From NCBI GenBank assembly GCA_018806915.1, contig JAGKQI010000087.1, positions 1,178,001 through 1,242,000 on the forward strand: DNA of 64,000 nucleotides, given 5' to 3'. Positions within the stretch are counted from its first letter, which is position 1; the number at the start of each line of letters is the position of its first letter. The position numbers and the translations under genes were made by a program. This document shows positions 51,508-62,305 of this stretch, piece by piece. The DNA comes from Phytophthora colocasiae. Taxonomy: Eukaryota; Oomycota; Peronosporomycetes; Peronosporales; Peronosporaceae. Below the pieces are notes generated by a model. It searched no databases. It saw only the letters and a list, made by a program, of their open reading frames with translations, and was not told where the DNA came from.

Positions 51508-52824
51508 ATGGTTACTCCCCGTAGTGTCCGTACTAACCACTTAGTGCAGATGGATATCTGGAAACCGGTCGATGCGATGAAACACTTCAACGCTCCAGTG
51601 ACGAACGGCCAGATCCCGATCGTTCTCATCCCCACTGATCCAATTGTCATGACATTCTTCATGAAAGTTCCATCCGGCGTGTAAGTTTTGCACAAATTCA
51701 CCTTTTACTGCTGTAGTAAAAGCTAACGTAAATATATTGAATGTAGCTGGGTGTTGAAGCAGCATTGGAATGCCCACGCTGGTATGATGAAACCAGGGCT
51801 TCAGCTGTTCTGGCCTTCCTGGAACCGTGTCTCGCATATCGTCACAAAGCAAGCTGTAACCTATTCGAATCCAGTGCACAGATGCCCAACTTCGGATAAT
51901 GTTATGGTCGATATTGATATTTCTATCAGTTTCCAGATCGGACCTACAGAAAACGATGTGTACTCCTTTGTGTACAGTCTGGGGGCTCATCGTTTCGACG
52001 AGTTGCTTTACAGTATCACTGAAGAAGCAATTCGTGGTCTTGTGCACTCTGTCCGCCATGATCAAGTCCATGATCTACGTGAGGAATTCGCTGTGGGGAT
52101 GAAGACGGATCTAAACACGAAACTCCAGTCGTTCGGTGTGTTTATCCAGAACGTTAAGGTCACCAACGTGAATCTCCCTTCAGCTTTAGCGAAAACTCTG
52201 GAGGAAACGACTGTTTTCAAGACGCGTATGCAGGAGCAAGAGAAGAATCAGGAGAATCAAATGCGTATTTTACTGAATCGAGAAACGCGGAATCTCACAG
52301 CATTGGAGAAGACAAACGAGCGTGCAGTTCAAGATCTACAAGCTGAAAGTACACGTGCGGCAATTATTCGCGACGAAAGACGTACCAATGCCGAGGCTAA
52401 AGCTCAAGTTTTGGTTGCACAGCACGTTTCACGGAACAACAACAAGGTTAACGCAGCTGAAGGCCAAAAGGCAAATGCACTTGACAGTGCAACCGCTAGA
52501 GCTGTGGAACGTAAAGCTCTACCTTCAATTGAACTGAAGAATCTACAAGCAAATTTCGATCGGTACGTGGTAACGGCTAAAGTGAGTGCTGAGGCGAAGA
52601 TTCAAGCTGCAGAGAAGAAAGCAGCCATAATATTGGCAGCAGCGGATGTGGAGGAGGGTTCGGCTGAGTTTTTGCAGGCGAAACGCAACTTTGACTACGG
52701 TGAAAAGAGAATGGAAGTGGAATCAACTCTTCTGGAAGCTGTACCGCTTGTTATCAGTGGGAAAAACGGAGATCATGTTATTCAAAGCATGGTCTTGGAG
52801 GCGGTTGGATCGACAGTGAGCTAG
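51508..52824 (+). CDS. SPFH/band 7 domain protein, shorter paralogue (two exons)
   Basis: Exon 1 (51508-51680) and exon 2 (51747-52824) flank a 66-bp intron (GTAAGT...TGTAG) with a GCTAAC branch-like site. The product has 416 residues. It aligns with the other SPFH protein over the band 7 core: VPSGVWVLKQHW and LFWPSWNRVSHIVTKQAVTY match VPEGTYALVQY and PGMHFASLFTQVSQLVTKQY. A coiled coil with Lys/Ala/Glu follows (about residues 235-390). It lacks the myristoylation start of its neighbour. Probably a scaffold partner of the longer protein. Confidence 0.83.
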
Positions 52825-52990
52825 TTTCGAGATCCGGTAGGCTGGTCTAACCCTGTTGCGACCTGCGATGCAAGTAGTTCTCTCGTAAGAATTCCTCTTG
52901 ATAGTACACTCGTTCTACCATTCTACTATTTTTTTTTTCGAATCCAATCAAGTCCCGATTCAAGACCTCGCAGTCAAGTCTAATATTTCG
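52825..52990. other. Intergenic
   Basis: Short stretch with a T-run near 52930; no feature beyond the SPFH gene 3' end. Confidence 0.3.
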
Positions 52991-53194
52991 TTAAACTGTT
53001 TCAGTAAAAGTTGCTTTTGCTCTCGATAGTTCGGTCCATAGAGAACTGTCCTGCAGATACCTGTGTAGCTCGGGTGTCGATTGGAACGCGAATAGGATGG
53101 CGTCGAAACTGGGCAAATCCAGATAAAACAGGATGGAGCTACACCTTCCGCAGCTGCAGAGCGGAGGACGAGGACCGTGGTTTGTTTCGGTCAT
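52991..53194 (-). pseudogene. F-box-like fragment
   Basis: A 67-codon minus-strand frame reads LFYLDLPSFDAILFAF...LHRYLQDSSLWTELSRA. This resembles the F-box pattern (L..LDLPSL...C...LH...D.SLW). It is too short to be a gene on its own and its end overlaps the next relic, so it is probably a fragment. Confidence 0.35.
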
Positions 53195-53687
53195 CTAACT
53201 GTAGTGCAGCAATAATCACCATTGCTGTAGTAGTTGTAATGCTACCACCGGAGGCTGTGGACGCATCAGAATCTGAGTTGCTGCATGATTTCATCATGTT
53301 CTCCTCCACTTCCTTGTAGTTCCGGCCGTACGGACCGCAGTACGTGCAGTACGGCAGGGTGTCGACTAGGTTGACGACGGCGTCGTGGCACTTGGAGTCG
53401 CAGGTCCAGACGCCTCCGTTGGCGAGGTAAGCCCATAGCAACGAGCTAGCGCTTCGCTAACTCCAGGTTGGACTGCCCCATCTTCAGTAGGTCCTGGTGC
53501 AGCAGATGCAGCTTCCACTGCATTAGCTGCCGCATGCACTGCAGCAGCCACGGCCTGCTCAAGTTCAGGTTGCCCTACCCCATCTCCAACAAGATTGGCA
53601 CTGCATCAGCCGAAGCCTGCACTGCAATATCCGCAAGCGCAATTTGGCTCGCCGCAGTCTGCCAGTTGCAGCTTGCTCTACTGACCC
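53139..53687 (-). pseudogene. 3' part of gene split by copia element 2: Ala/Pro-rich repeats then Cys-rich tail
   Basis: From the insertion site, minus-strand frames read an Ala-rich region with repeated GDGVGQPELEQ / EDGAVQPG phrases (about 53590-53460), then, after a phase change near 53460, a Cys-rich stretch WTCDSKCHDAVVNLVDTLPYC...C and a C-terminal hydrophobic end (SITTTTAMVIIAAL). This could be a cell-wall or elicitin-like secreted domain with a GPI-type tail. The 5' half of the gene lies beyond the element at 59157 onward, where the same AIQPGA-type phrase is found. Phase changes show that the gene was already damaged, or has unseen introns. Confidence 0.45.
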
Positions 53688-53692
53688 AGCTC
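53688..53692. repeat. Left target duplication AGCTC of copia element 2
   Basis: AGCTC at 53688-53692 is repeated at 59152-59156 directly outside the two LTRs. Confidence 0.9.
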
Positions 53693-53920
53693 TGTCGGAG
53701 TACTACTCCTATTACTATTGATATGCTCGCTGTTGATAAGATCTCTAGGTTGCATGCTATAAATATACATTGGGTCGGTGCGACTTGTGCCTCTTGAGCT
53801 AGAGAGCGGCATCACTTCCAGTTCCGCCACCTCCTGCCCAAGCAGCACAAGTCTAGACCCGGAGGCTTTGCTACCTCCCTCTCGTGTTCTTCCTACCTCT
53901 GCAATGACCATCAATCGACA
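53693..53920 (+). repeat. 5' LTR of copia element 2
   Basis: 228 bp, TGTCGG...CGACA. Includes a TATAAATATA box-like sequence near 53759-53768, a probable core promoter. Confidence 0.9.
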
Positions 53921-53932
53921 GGTTATGAGCCC
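53921..53932 (+). other. Primer binding site of copia element 2
   Basis: GGTTATGAGCCC, identical to that of copia element 1 at 15944. Complementary to the anticodon arm of initiator tRNA-Met. The gag ATG at 53925-53927 is inside it. Confidence 0.75.
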
Positions 53933-56900
53933 AAATAGGGTTACGCCTCGCCTCCGCAGGACGTCTGACCAGTCTGAGGTCAGTAATGACTCGGACCGGG
54001 AAGATGACGAGCATGGAAGTTCATTGGGAGATGATGATGAGGGTAGCAGTTCTCAATTGAGCGGTACGGCTAAGAAAGCAACGTCCTTGGCCTCGTCATC
54101 AAGTGGTGAGAGCTCTAGTGCTGACTCAAGAGACTCGGAGAGTGAGCACTCAAGCTCTGAGGACGCTGACTCAAGTTCAGACAGTGGGCGTGAAAAGAAG
54201 CGTAAACGTTCTCGAGGCAAGAAAAGGAGCAGCCGTAAACATTCCCGGAAATCAACACAAGATTACTCAAATTTAGAGGTGCCCAAACTCACAGGAGCTG
54301 ACGATTACGAGTTGTGGCGCACAATGATTGAACTCAAGCTCAAAGTGCAAAAATTGTGGAAAATTGTCATCGAACATAAGGTGAAAAGGAATCATGGAGA
54401 TCTAGCAAGAAGCGGCGCTTCGAAACGCGCTGGTTAAAGGCACAGGAAACAATTGCAGGATCACTTGGTCCGAGACTTGCTGGGCGTTATCGTCGGTTGC
54501 TTGTGAATTGCAATCCTGTTTCTCTTTTTCAAGAGATAGAGAAAGAATACAATGCAGGCAGTGCGGCCAAGAACGATATTTTGATCAAGAGTGCAATGTT
54601 TACTCGCAAATTGGCTCGAAGTGAACGAGTTGACACATACATCGATGCAGTAATGAAACTACAGGAGGATTTAGTTACGCTCGGATTTCCACTGGAGGAT
54701 GCTGAACTGGCTCGTTTACTGTTGACTAATGCCCTTGAAGTATTTCCTGATCTCAGCAATGAGCTTGTAGCTGCTCGAATGAAAGAACCGTGTTAGAAGT
54801 TGGCCGTGTTCGTGGACGTCTTTTGGCAAGAGAACAAGAAGAAAATATGCGTGGTACTCAAGTTTCACATAATCCGGCGACTTCTCAAAATAATAATTCA
54901 GCTCAAGGGGGAGGACGAATCCTACAGGTTGTAGACGACCGATCTCCAACTCGTCAACATGCTGGAAGAGGCGGTATTACCAGAGGGAAACGCTTCTCTG
55001 GTCATCAAAGCCATCGCCGTTCTGTCCGTAGTGGTATGGATCGCCGTCCGTGCTCTATCTGCAATCAGCTTGGTCACTGGTACCGAGAATGCCCAAGAAA
55101 CAACAAACGAGGAAGCTATAATGGACGCCAACGTGATGGTTACAACGGCCGGTCCAAGTCTGGTGGCCGTGGAGGACATCGTGGTAATGATACGACTGGT
55201 CCAATGGAGCTAATGGTGTCCTTGGATAGTTCACCGCAGATGAATACGTGCAGTCAAATAGAATGGTGTCTGGACAGTGGAGCTCAGGTGAATATCTGTG
55301 GAGATCTGTCTTGTTTTGTGGAGATAACTACGGTTAGCAATGGTCGTGTAATGCGCTGTGCCAATGGAAGCACGGCAAACGTCAATCAGAAAGGCTCAGT
55401 GGAGTTATTCGTAGTTAATCAACGTACTGGTCGAAGGGAACACAGGATTCTTTTCAGATGTATACTACGTTCCTGGTGCAATCGCCAATTTGATCTCGCT
55501 CGATTATATGCAGTCGCTTGGATATTTCCTGTCGATGGCAAAAGACCAGTCTGCCTGCTTCTTGGATAAGTCTCGAATCTCACTACAATTCAAAAAGGTT
55601 GATGGTATTTATCGAATCGAGTCGGTCAAACCACAAGAACAGCAAACGGAAGCCGTCTGCAATGCGATTCTGCGATCCAACAGTTCGCAGTCGTTATCGC
55701 TCTGGCAAGCGGTTTGCTCACGCCAGTTCAGAAACAATAAGGAATATGGCGAATAATCAAATTGTCAATGGACTGCAGACCAACAGCAAGACATTTGGGG
55801 ACTGTGACTGTCTTCAGTGTATCAAGGACAAGAAGGTTCGAATGACTTATCGAGAAAGAAGAAACTGTGCGAAGAAGCCGTTGCAAAAGCTTCAAGTAGA
55901 TGTGTGCACAGTCAATGAGTTGACACTGGATGGGTGTAATTGCTTCCTACTCGTTGTGGATGAGTACTCACGGTACAAGTGGATATTCATACTGAAGCAG
56001 AAGAGCGAAGCTAAAGAGCACATCATTGCTCTTGTTAACCGTCTTCACGTTAAGTACAGAGAGAATAACTGGCGGGTTGAAGAAATTCATTCGGATCAAG
56101 GTGGCGAATTTGATAACTCCGTACTCCAGGAATTTAGCAGCTCGGAAGGAATCTCATTGACCACGACGAATGGGTATACGCCACAAGAAAATGGAATTGT
56201 CGAGCGCGCTAATGGCATTGTTCTCCCGAAAGTACGGTCGCTTTTGCACATGACAAACCTACCAGAAAGTCTGTGGGGTGAAGCAGCACTGCACGTGGTA
56301 CATACGATGAATGTGACGGCTTCGCGAGTCATTCAGGGTATTACACCGCATGAAAAGCTATCTGGTGAGCGTCCAGATGTATCGTGGCTAAGAACGTGGG
56401 GTTCTCTTTGTTATTTTCACATAGCTAGTGGATCGAGGACGAGAAAGAAGAAGTTATCTTCTCGAATGGGAGTTGCGATTCTCGTTGGTTATTCTCCTGC
56501 AACGAATGGATATAAAGTGATAGATTTGACCTAAGGGGAGTTTCAACTCATCGTGATGGAAATATGGTGTGGGGTGAAGATTATACTGTTGGCCGAGAGT
56601 ATATTGAGAAGCTACTGGCGAATGTGTATGGTCATGGTGACCATCAGCTTCCAATAAGAGCGTCGATCGTTCCTATGCAGATGCAAACTGAAGACGTGGT
56701 GAAGTTAGATTCAGTGAAAGTGAGTGTGTTCGTGCCGCAAAGTACGCGGGTGAGCTCATCAAGTGCCCCTGCAGAAGCAACAACCGTGGCAAACTCAACT
56801 GAAAACAACAGCCAAAATTCCCCTATAAGACAAGTCGTGATGCAGCATTCACCTCGGAACACAACTGTTGGTGAACATGATACAGTTTCTCGGCATCAAG

Positions 56901-58689
56901 TATCACGGTTTGGTAGAAAGAGGAAGCGCAATTCCCAATTCAACGACTTTGAACTTAATCTCGTCACTCCGTGCAAATCCAGTAAATGGCTACAAGAGTT
57001 AATGAATTCGTGCGGTTCTCAAGCTCGATTACATGCTCGAGATGTTCCGATACCGACTACGTACAAAATGGCGGTCAAATCACAGTATGCTGAGCAGTGG
57101 AAGGCAGCGATGGAGGAGGAATTAGCTTCGTTGCGTCGACATGGAGTCTGGATTATTGTGGACCGAGGCTCGGCTGGGAAGTCAACGGTGATAACTAATC
57201 GCTGGGTATTTGCGGTCAAGAAGGATGAGCAAGGCTTTGTAATACGCTTCAAGGCCAGGCTTGTTATCCATGGATTTAAACAGCGCTTTGGAATCAACTA
57301 TAACGAGACATTTGCGCCAGTAATTCGATTTGATACAATTCGAGCGGCTGTGTATTTTGCAGTTCAACGTGGATGGCTGGTTTTGCAGTACGACGTGAAA
57401 ACAGCGTTTCTTCACGGTTCTCTGTCCGAGATTGTCTTTATGGAGCTACCCCAGGGCTGTGGTTCGCCTGGTAATACCAGAATTTGCAGATTGGTCAAGT
57501 CGTTGTACGGTCTTAAACAAGCTCCCCATGTCTGGAACAAAACCCTGCATCGGCATCTCGTGGCAATTGGATTTACTCGTCTCGAAAGTGATCATGGTCT
57601 CTACGCACTACACGAGAAGGGGGAGATTACAATGCTGCTTACGGTCTATGTGGACGACTTGCTCCTCATGGGTACAGTGAACGCTGCGAATTAATTGCGA
57701 CTCAATTGGCATCCAGTTTTGAACTAGTTGCTCTTGGACCTGTGAAATATCTGCTTGGGGTCGAAGTGACAATCGACAGAGAGCTAAACACGATATTCTT
57801 TAGCCAAACAGCATATATTGAGGAGCTACTGCGTCGGTTCCACATGAATGACTGTAATGGGGTTGCAACCCCAGAAAGCAGCTCGACTGAAGTTGTTCGT
57901 GAGCAGAATGATAGCAGCCAATCAAGTTCACTACCTTACCGAGAAATTGTTGGAGCACTTCAGTATCTCGTGTCAGGCTCAAGACCGGACATTGCTCACG
58001 TGGTGCGTCGACTCGGACAATATATGGCCAACTTTGGTACCGATCATTTTGCGCAAGCGAAGCGCGTCCTAAGGTATCTTAAAAGTACTAAGGACTACGG
58101 GCTAAAAATGCAAGTCTCGGGATCTGCTGAGGTGGAACTCCTGAGGATCGAAGCCTACACAGACGCTGACTACGCCAATGACCAACAGGACCGACAGTCT
58201 GTGAGCGGCTATGTCACTATGATTAATGGTAGTGTGGTCTCGTACGGATCACGGAAACAAGGCCTGAATGCTCAAAGTACGATGGAAGCAGAATATGTAG
58301 CCATGAATGAAGGAGCTCGGGACGTCATGTGGTTACGAGGCCTGTGTGACGAGCTGAAGTGGACATACGATATTCCGACATTGTGGTGCGATAATACGGC
58401 GGCTCTATCTCTATCAAAGCGCCCTGGCAAGCACAACGGTAGCAAACATGTAGAGAACCGCTATCACTACGTGCGCAACCTCGGTGAACGCAAGCTCATT
58501 GCAGTACGACACTGTCGTACAGATCAGATGACAGCGGACATCTTTACAAAACCGCTTGCCCGTATTAAATTCGTGCAGTTCAGAGGTATGCTGGGCGTGT
58601 GTCGCCGAGAGCAGGAAGGTGGAGCTACAACTACTGACGGTGGTATCGAGAGCTCGACTATGATGGTAGTGATGTTCGCAACCAAATAA
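53925..58689 (+). pseudogene. copia element 2 gag-pol in six frames
   Basis: Pieces: gag start 53925-54437 (a Ser/Asp/Glu-rich N-terminus, then KLTGADDYELWRTM); 54497-54796 rest of gag; 54790-55569 zinc knuckle CSICNQLGHWYREC (Cys at 55051) and protease DSGA (Asp at 55273); 55518-56534 integrase (SDQGGEF and QENGIVERAN); 56564-57694 reverse transcriptase to YVDD (57647-57658); 57706-58689 connection and RNase H (TDADYAN and STMEAEYVAM). Each junction shifts frame or carries a stop. The catalytic motifs themselves remain. Compared with element 1, the zinc knuckle is complete here but translation is broken, while element 1 has the reverse condition. Confidence 0.88.
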
Positions 58690-58911
58690 CAAATCACGAG
58701 GGTCGTGAGGTGGACGAAGGTCGTCACCAATTCTACGGTCGTAAAGTTTGTGGGCAGTGTTCTACGCGATGTTCGTGGCACGAAGTTCGTGCGCGTGTAC
58801 TAGTATCTCTTGTGATGTTCATGAGATGATGGTGAACGAAGGTCGTCTCACCAGTGATAATCACAGTTGACGTTCGTCATCTCCAGTTGCGATGGTCGCT
58901 TGCTGGACAAC

Positions 58912-58924
58912 GCGAGCAAGGGAG
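58912..58924 (+). other. Polypurine tract of copia element 2
   Basis: GCGAGCAAGGGAG directly before the right LTR; purine-rich except for two C. Confidence 0.55.
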
Positions 58925-59151
58925 TGTCGAGTACTACTCCTATTACTATTGATATGCTCGCTGTTGATAAGATCTCTAGGTTGCATGCTATAAATATACA
59001 TTGGGTCGGTGCGACTTGTGCCTCTTGAGCTAGAGAGCGGCATCACTTCCAGTTCCGCCACCTCCTGCCCAAGCAGCACAAGTCTAGACCCGGAGGCTTT
59101 GCTACCTCCCTCTCGTGTTCTTCCTACCTCTGCAATGACCATCAATCGACA
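58925..59151 (+). repeat. 3' LTR of copia element 2
   Basis: 227 bp, like the left LTR but one G shorter near its start. Confidence 0.9.
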
Positions 59152-59156
59152 AGCTC

Positions 59157-59917
59157 CAGGTTGGATCGCTCCAGCTCCAGCTGATACAATTCCAGGGAAG
59201 AAGACATCAATTTCCACTAAGCTAGGAGGGAGACTTTGATCCAGAAGAAGTCCCAGCAGTCGATGGGCGTCAAAACGCAACACGGTGTCTGTGTCTTGAG
59301 TAATAGCGTCAATGGGGATCAAGTTCGCGTTCACTACACAATCGAGACGATGTTGCCACTGTGGGTCTTGTAATTCAAGCTCCATCCATCATTCACTTGT
59401 TCTCGGTTCTGCAACACACCAACCTCGATTTTCAAGGTGTGGAAGCTGGTAAATGCCAGCCCTGGAGGTGGCACAACGTCAATCTTGCCCCGACGAGGAC
59501 CCAAAGCTTCAGGATTCAGTGCGCCGAATTCAACCAAACCCAGGGTAGCGACTCCGTAGGGTGCGCATTCAGCAAGGTAGAGATTGCTTGTGCAAATGGC
59601 CTTCCTGATAGCACGTAATTTATAGCCGAAGTCACCACCATAGCCGTAACCACCACCGTACGACGAGTAGTAGTCCGGGTAGTAGTAGTCTCCCTTCTTG
59701 CCGTAACTGTAGTAATCTTTGTCATAGCTGTAGTAGTCCTAGTCATATCCATAGTCGTAGCTCTTGTAGCCATAATTATAGCCGACACCAAAGCCCTTGT
59801 AGTCGTAGTCGTACAAGCCTTGCAATCGCACTCACTTCGCATTTCGCGTTCTCCTTGGCAATCGATATCAAACCGAAGAACCAAAAACTCTATCATCGAC
59901 AGGATGGAATCCTCCAA
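59157..59917 (-). pseudogene. 5' part of the gene split by copia element 2: Tyr-rich region and folded domain
   Basis: On the minus strand, one frame from about 59820 to 59520 gives Tyr/Gly/Asp-rich sequence (YDYGYD, DYYYPDYYSSYGGG) and then ordinary protein sequence (KAICTSNLYLAECAPYG). Another frame continues through LDCVVNANLIPIDAI and TDTVLRFDAHRLLG to the insertion site with GAGAIQPGA. A TAG stop lies within the Tyr-rich part at 59741-59739. Tyr-rich low-complexity proteins often are wall or extracellular matrix components. The gene is interrupted by the element at 53693-59151 and continues at 53687. Confidence 0.5.
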
Positions 59918-60196
59918 CCTTCTCGTCCTGCTCGGCCTGTTGTTGCAGAGGTGTTGCTCATCAGCTCGCCCGGTCAGAATGGAGTCGAACAGCAGGACGA
60001 CGATTAAGCTGGAGTCGAGATTATGGGGCGGATGATGCAGTCGATGGATTACGGGAGTGTGAACGGCTATGGCTACTACCCGGACTACTACTCGTGCTAC
60101 TACCCGGACTACTCCTACAGTTCCCTGAGCTATCCGAGCTACCCGAGCTACTCTGAGAACGGCTGTCTCAGATTGGTGGAAATTACGAACCTATAG
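59904..60196 (+). pseudogene. Tyr-rich secreted protein fragment on the plus strand
   Basis: At 59904 an ATG begins a secretion-signal-like peptide (MESSNLLVLLGLLLQRC) that runs open to 60033. A second frame (ATG at 60032, stop at 60194-60196) gives 54 residues with YGYYPDYYS and SYPSYPSYS. A frame change near 60030 or an unseen intron separates the signal from the Tyr-rich part. The Tyr-rich words resemble those on the opposite strand at 59620-59800, so the two are head-to-head copies of related sequence. Confidence 0.45.
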
Positions 60197-60329
60197 AGAG
60201 CAGAGATTAGTAGTACTTTAAATTTTTATAGTAAGAAATACAGTAGCAGATGTAGTGCGGTTGTGGAAGCTTCTAGAAGCTTCCATCCGTTCGAACTGCG
60301 AGGCTTGAGATCGTTTGCGTAGAGCAGGA

Positions 60330-60726
60330 CTTAGTCAAGCACGCTCATGCCTTCGACTCGTAATATGAGGGCCGAGTACTCTCCGTTGTAGGTCTCGATA
60401 TCCGCTGTCTGCTTGAGACGCTGGAGCTTCTCTCGTAGCACTGACTGGTAGTTCGACGCTTCGAAGTGTTAGAGCACATGCTCACGCAAAATCCCCCACG
60501 TGTTCCCTTTCACTCGCGTCGTCGAAGCCCAGTGCAGGAACCATCCCGAAGCTGGTTTCTCCATCGCCGACCCGGCGATTCCTGGTAGTCGCGGACTCGT
60601 GTCTTCGATCACGATCCCGTTAAATCGGCTGGCGTTCTCGATCTGGAACAGCCATTCGCGCACATCTTCCCCCCTCTTGGCGGTGAACTTAGGCAGGTTG
60701 CTGGGCACTCGTGTGCGTCCCGCCAT
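60330..60726 (-). mobile_element. Retrotransposon gag N-terminal fragment
   Basis: The minus-strand frame starting at 60726 (RVPSNLPKFTAKRGEDVREWL) continues, after one stop, through SVLREKLQRLKQTADIETY to about 60333. This is the capsid region of a Gypsy-type gag (KF.GKRGEDVREWLFQ is typical). The rest of the element is absent. Confidence 0.65.
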
Positions 60727-60741
60727 CGCACGCGGAGCTAC

Positions 60742-61080
60742 GTGACTGAGAAGCTGAGTGACGCCGTGGACTTAGCTGTTATGTTTGACGTAACCCACTT
60801 TGTGGAGGACGCAAGTGAACGCAAGATTCGTCACGAAAAGATGAAGACCCTAATGAACAAGCCCAAGACAACAAGAAAACATCTAAGGGAAAACCTTCCG
60901 AGGAAAGGGGCGACTCAAACCGAGGTTGAATTTGAAGAGCAAGGAGACTCGTACCTGCCACTTCTGCAACAAGCCTGGTCACATCAAGGCCAACTGCTTT
61001 TCGTGGAAGAAGGAACAAGAAAAGCAGGGAACGAGAAGCCACGTCAGTGAAAGAGGGTCCTGTTGTGGAGGAGAAAGTAG
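60742..61080 (+). mobile_element. Retrotransposon gag C-terminal fragment with zinc knuckle
   Basis: A plus-strand frame opens at 60742; after a frame change, a CX2CX4HX4C knuckle (CHFCNKPGHIKANC) is read at about 60955-60996. This is the nucleocapsid end of a gag. It lies head-to-head with the gag N-terminal fragment at 60330-60726, so two pieces of one or two elements face away from each other. Confidence 0.55.
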
Positions 61081-62305
61081 CCGGATGTCGCGAAGTCGGT
61101 GAAACTTTGGTCGCGGAGCAGGGAGCGTATAGTGAACCCTAGTTATACGACTACTGAATAGTGGTCTTCAGAGCCGTATAACGATAGGATGGCGTGTGGT
61201 ACCTTGCGGTATCCTCGTGGGTTCGTTGTCTTCGGAAATATGACCCTCGCCGGAGTCCGAGAGTGTGGTGTGAAGAGAAGTTGGGGTTCCCTTGGAGTCT
61301 GGTGTCGGTATTCAGGAAATCCTTCCAGGAGCGTTCGGGAGTCGGAATCTCTGGGAACCGAGATGGTTTCCAGGAAGTCGGCGGTCGAAAAGAGGTTAGT
61401 ATACCAGAGAAAGTCTGAAATCGGTGTCTGAATATCACAAATCCAGAACCGATATACCCGACTTTCAGAGATAAACAACCAATATACAGAGTTCGAAAAT
61501 ATACAAATATATACAGTCGTTCTTATTCTTTCTAGGCCCTTGAACGGTGGGCTAACACTCCAGGTCAACTAGGGACTTGCTACCAGACACCTGGTCTGTC
61601 TGGTATCTCTTTACGTTCGCGCACCACCCTCTAGTATAGAGGGAAAATATAAACCAATACAATCGGCTATATATAACAGTCTACCTTGCACTCTGAAAAC
61701 GACTGTCTAGTTTCCAGAGCCTGTCCAAACGAGCAATATGAAATGGGCTACCGCTAGTGACAAAACAAACGACCCAACTAGGATATGGAATAGGCGGGTC
61801 CTTTCAGGTCTCTGCGTTACCTGATCTCCACCTAAGGGGATTGAATTTGGTCGAGATCACACGACGTACGTAATGACGTAGTGCCTGACATGAAGATCTT
61901 GAGGGTTGCGCGGGTGCGCGGCGTCCGGCGCGCGATACTTGGTCTCTGCGGGTATATATTGTGAATCCTTGAACCATCTATCGTCGCGCTGGACGGTAAC
62001 GGGATGAGGTCTCGAAGGGATACGTTCTTCTGAGAGACTTTCCGCCAAAACTTAGGCACTAATCGTCGGGGGAAGTCCGGTGACCAGACAGAGTGTAGTT
62101 GACCTTCAGAGTTGTGCACACTCTGAAGTACACTTCTGGTCCTTTGGGCCCCTTTACAGTCAGGCGAAGGTTTATTCACATTCTTCCACAGATGTCACAC
62201 GGGTGCGGCCGCGTCCCAAAGGCCCTTTTCGCTTATAACCCATAGTATAACCAATCACATCGTAACGTAATATCCACCTGTCGCTCGAAAATCAGAAATA
62301 ACATC
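61081..62305. other. Non-coding, probable LTR/leader of the downstream Gypsy-like element
   Basis: No gene. A TATATATAA-like box lies near 61669-61677. GTGGGCTAACACTCC at 61548 and the palindrome CCAGACACCTGGTCTGTCTGG near 61582 may be LTR landmarks. The LTR borders cannot be fixed because the second LTR is outside the window. Confidence 0.4.

Larger units (their letters stand above)
53693..59151 (+). mobile_element. Ty1/copia retrotransposon with frameshifted interior, copia element 2
   Basis: Length 5459 bp. LTRs of 228 and 227 bp (53693-53920 and 58925-59151) start TGTCG and end CGACA and differ by a single base indel. The primer binding site follows the left LTR directly. The copia order gag, zinc knuckle, protease, integrase, RT, RNase H is complete in pieces, but about five frame changes break it. 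Nearly identical LTRs mean recent insertion, so the defects were probably already present in the copied RNA or come from sequence errors. Confidence 0.92.
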
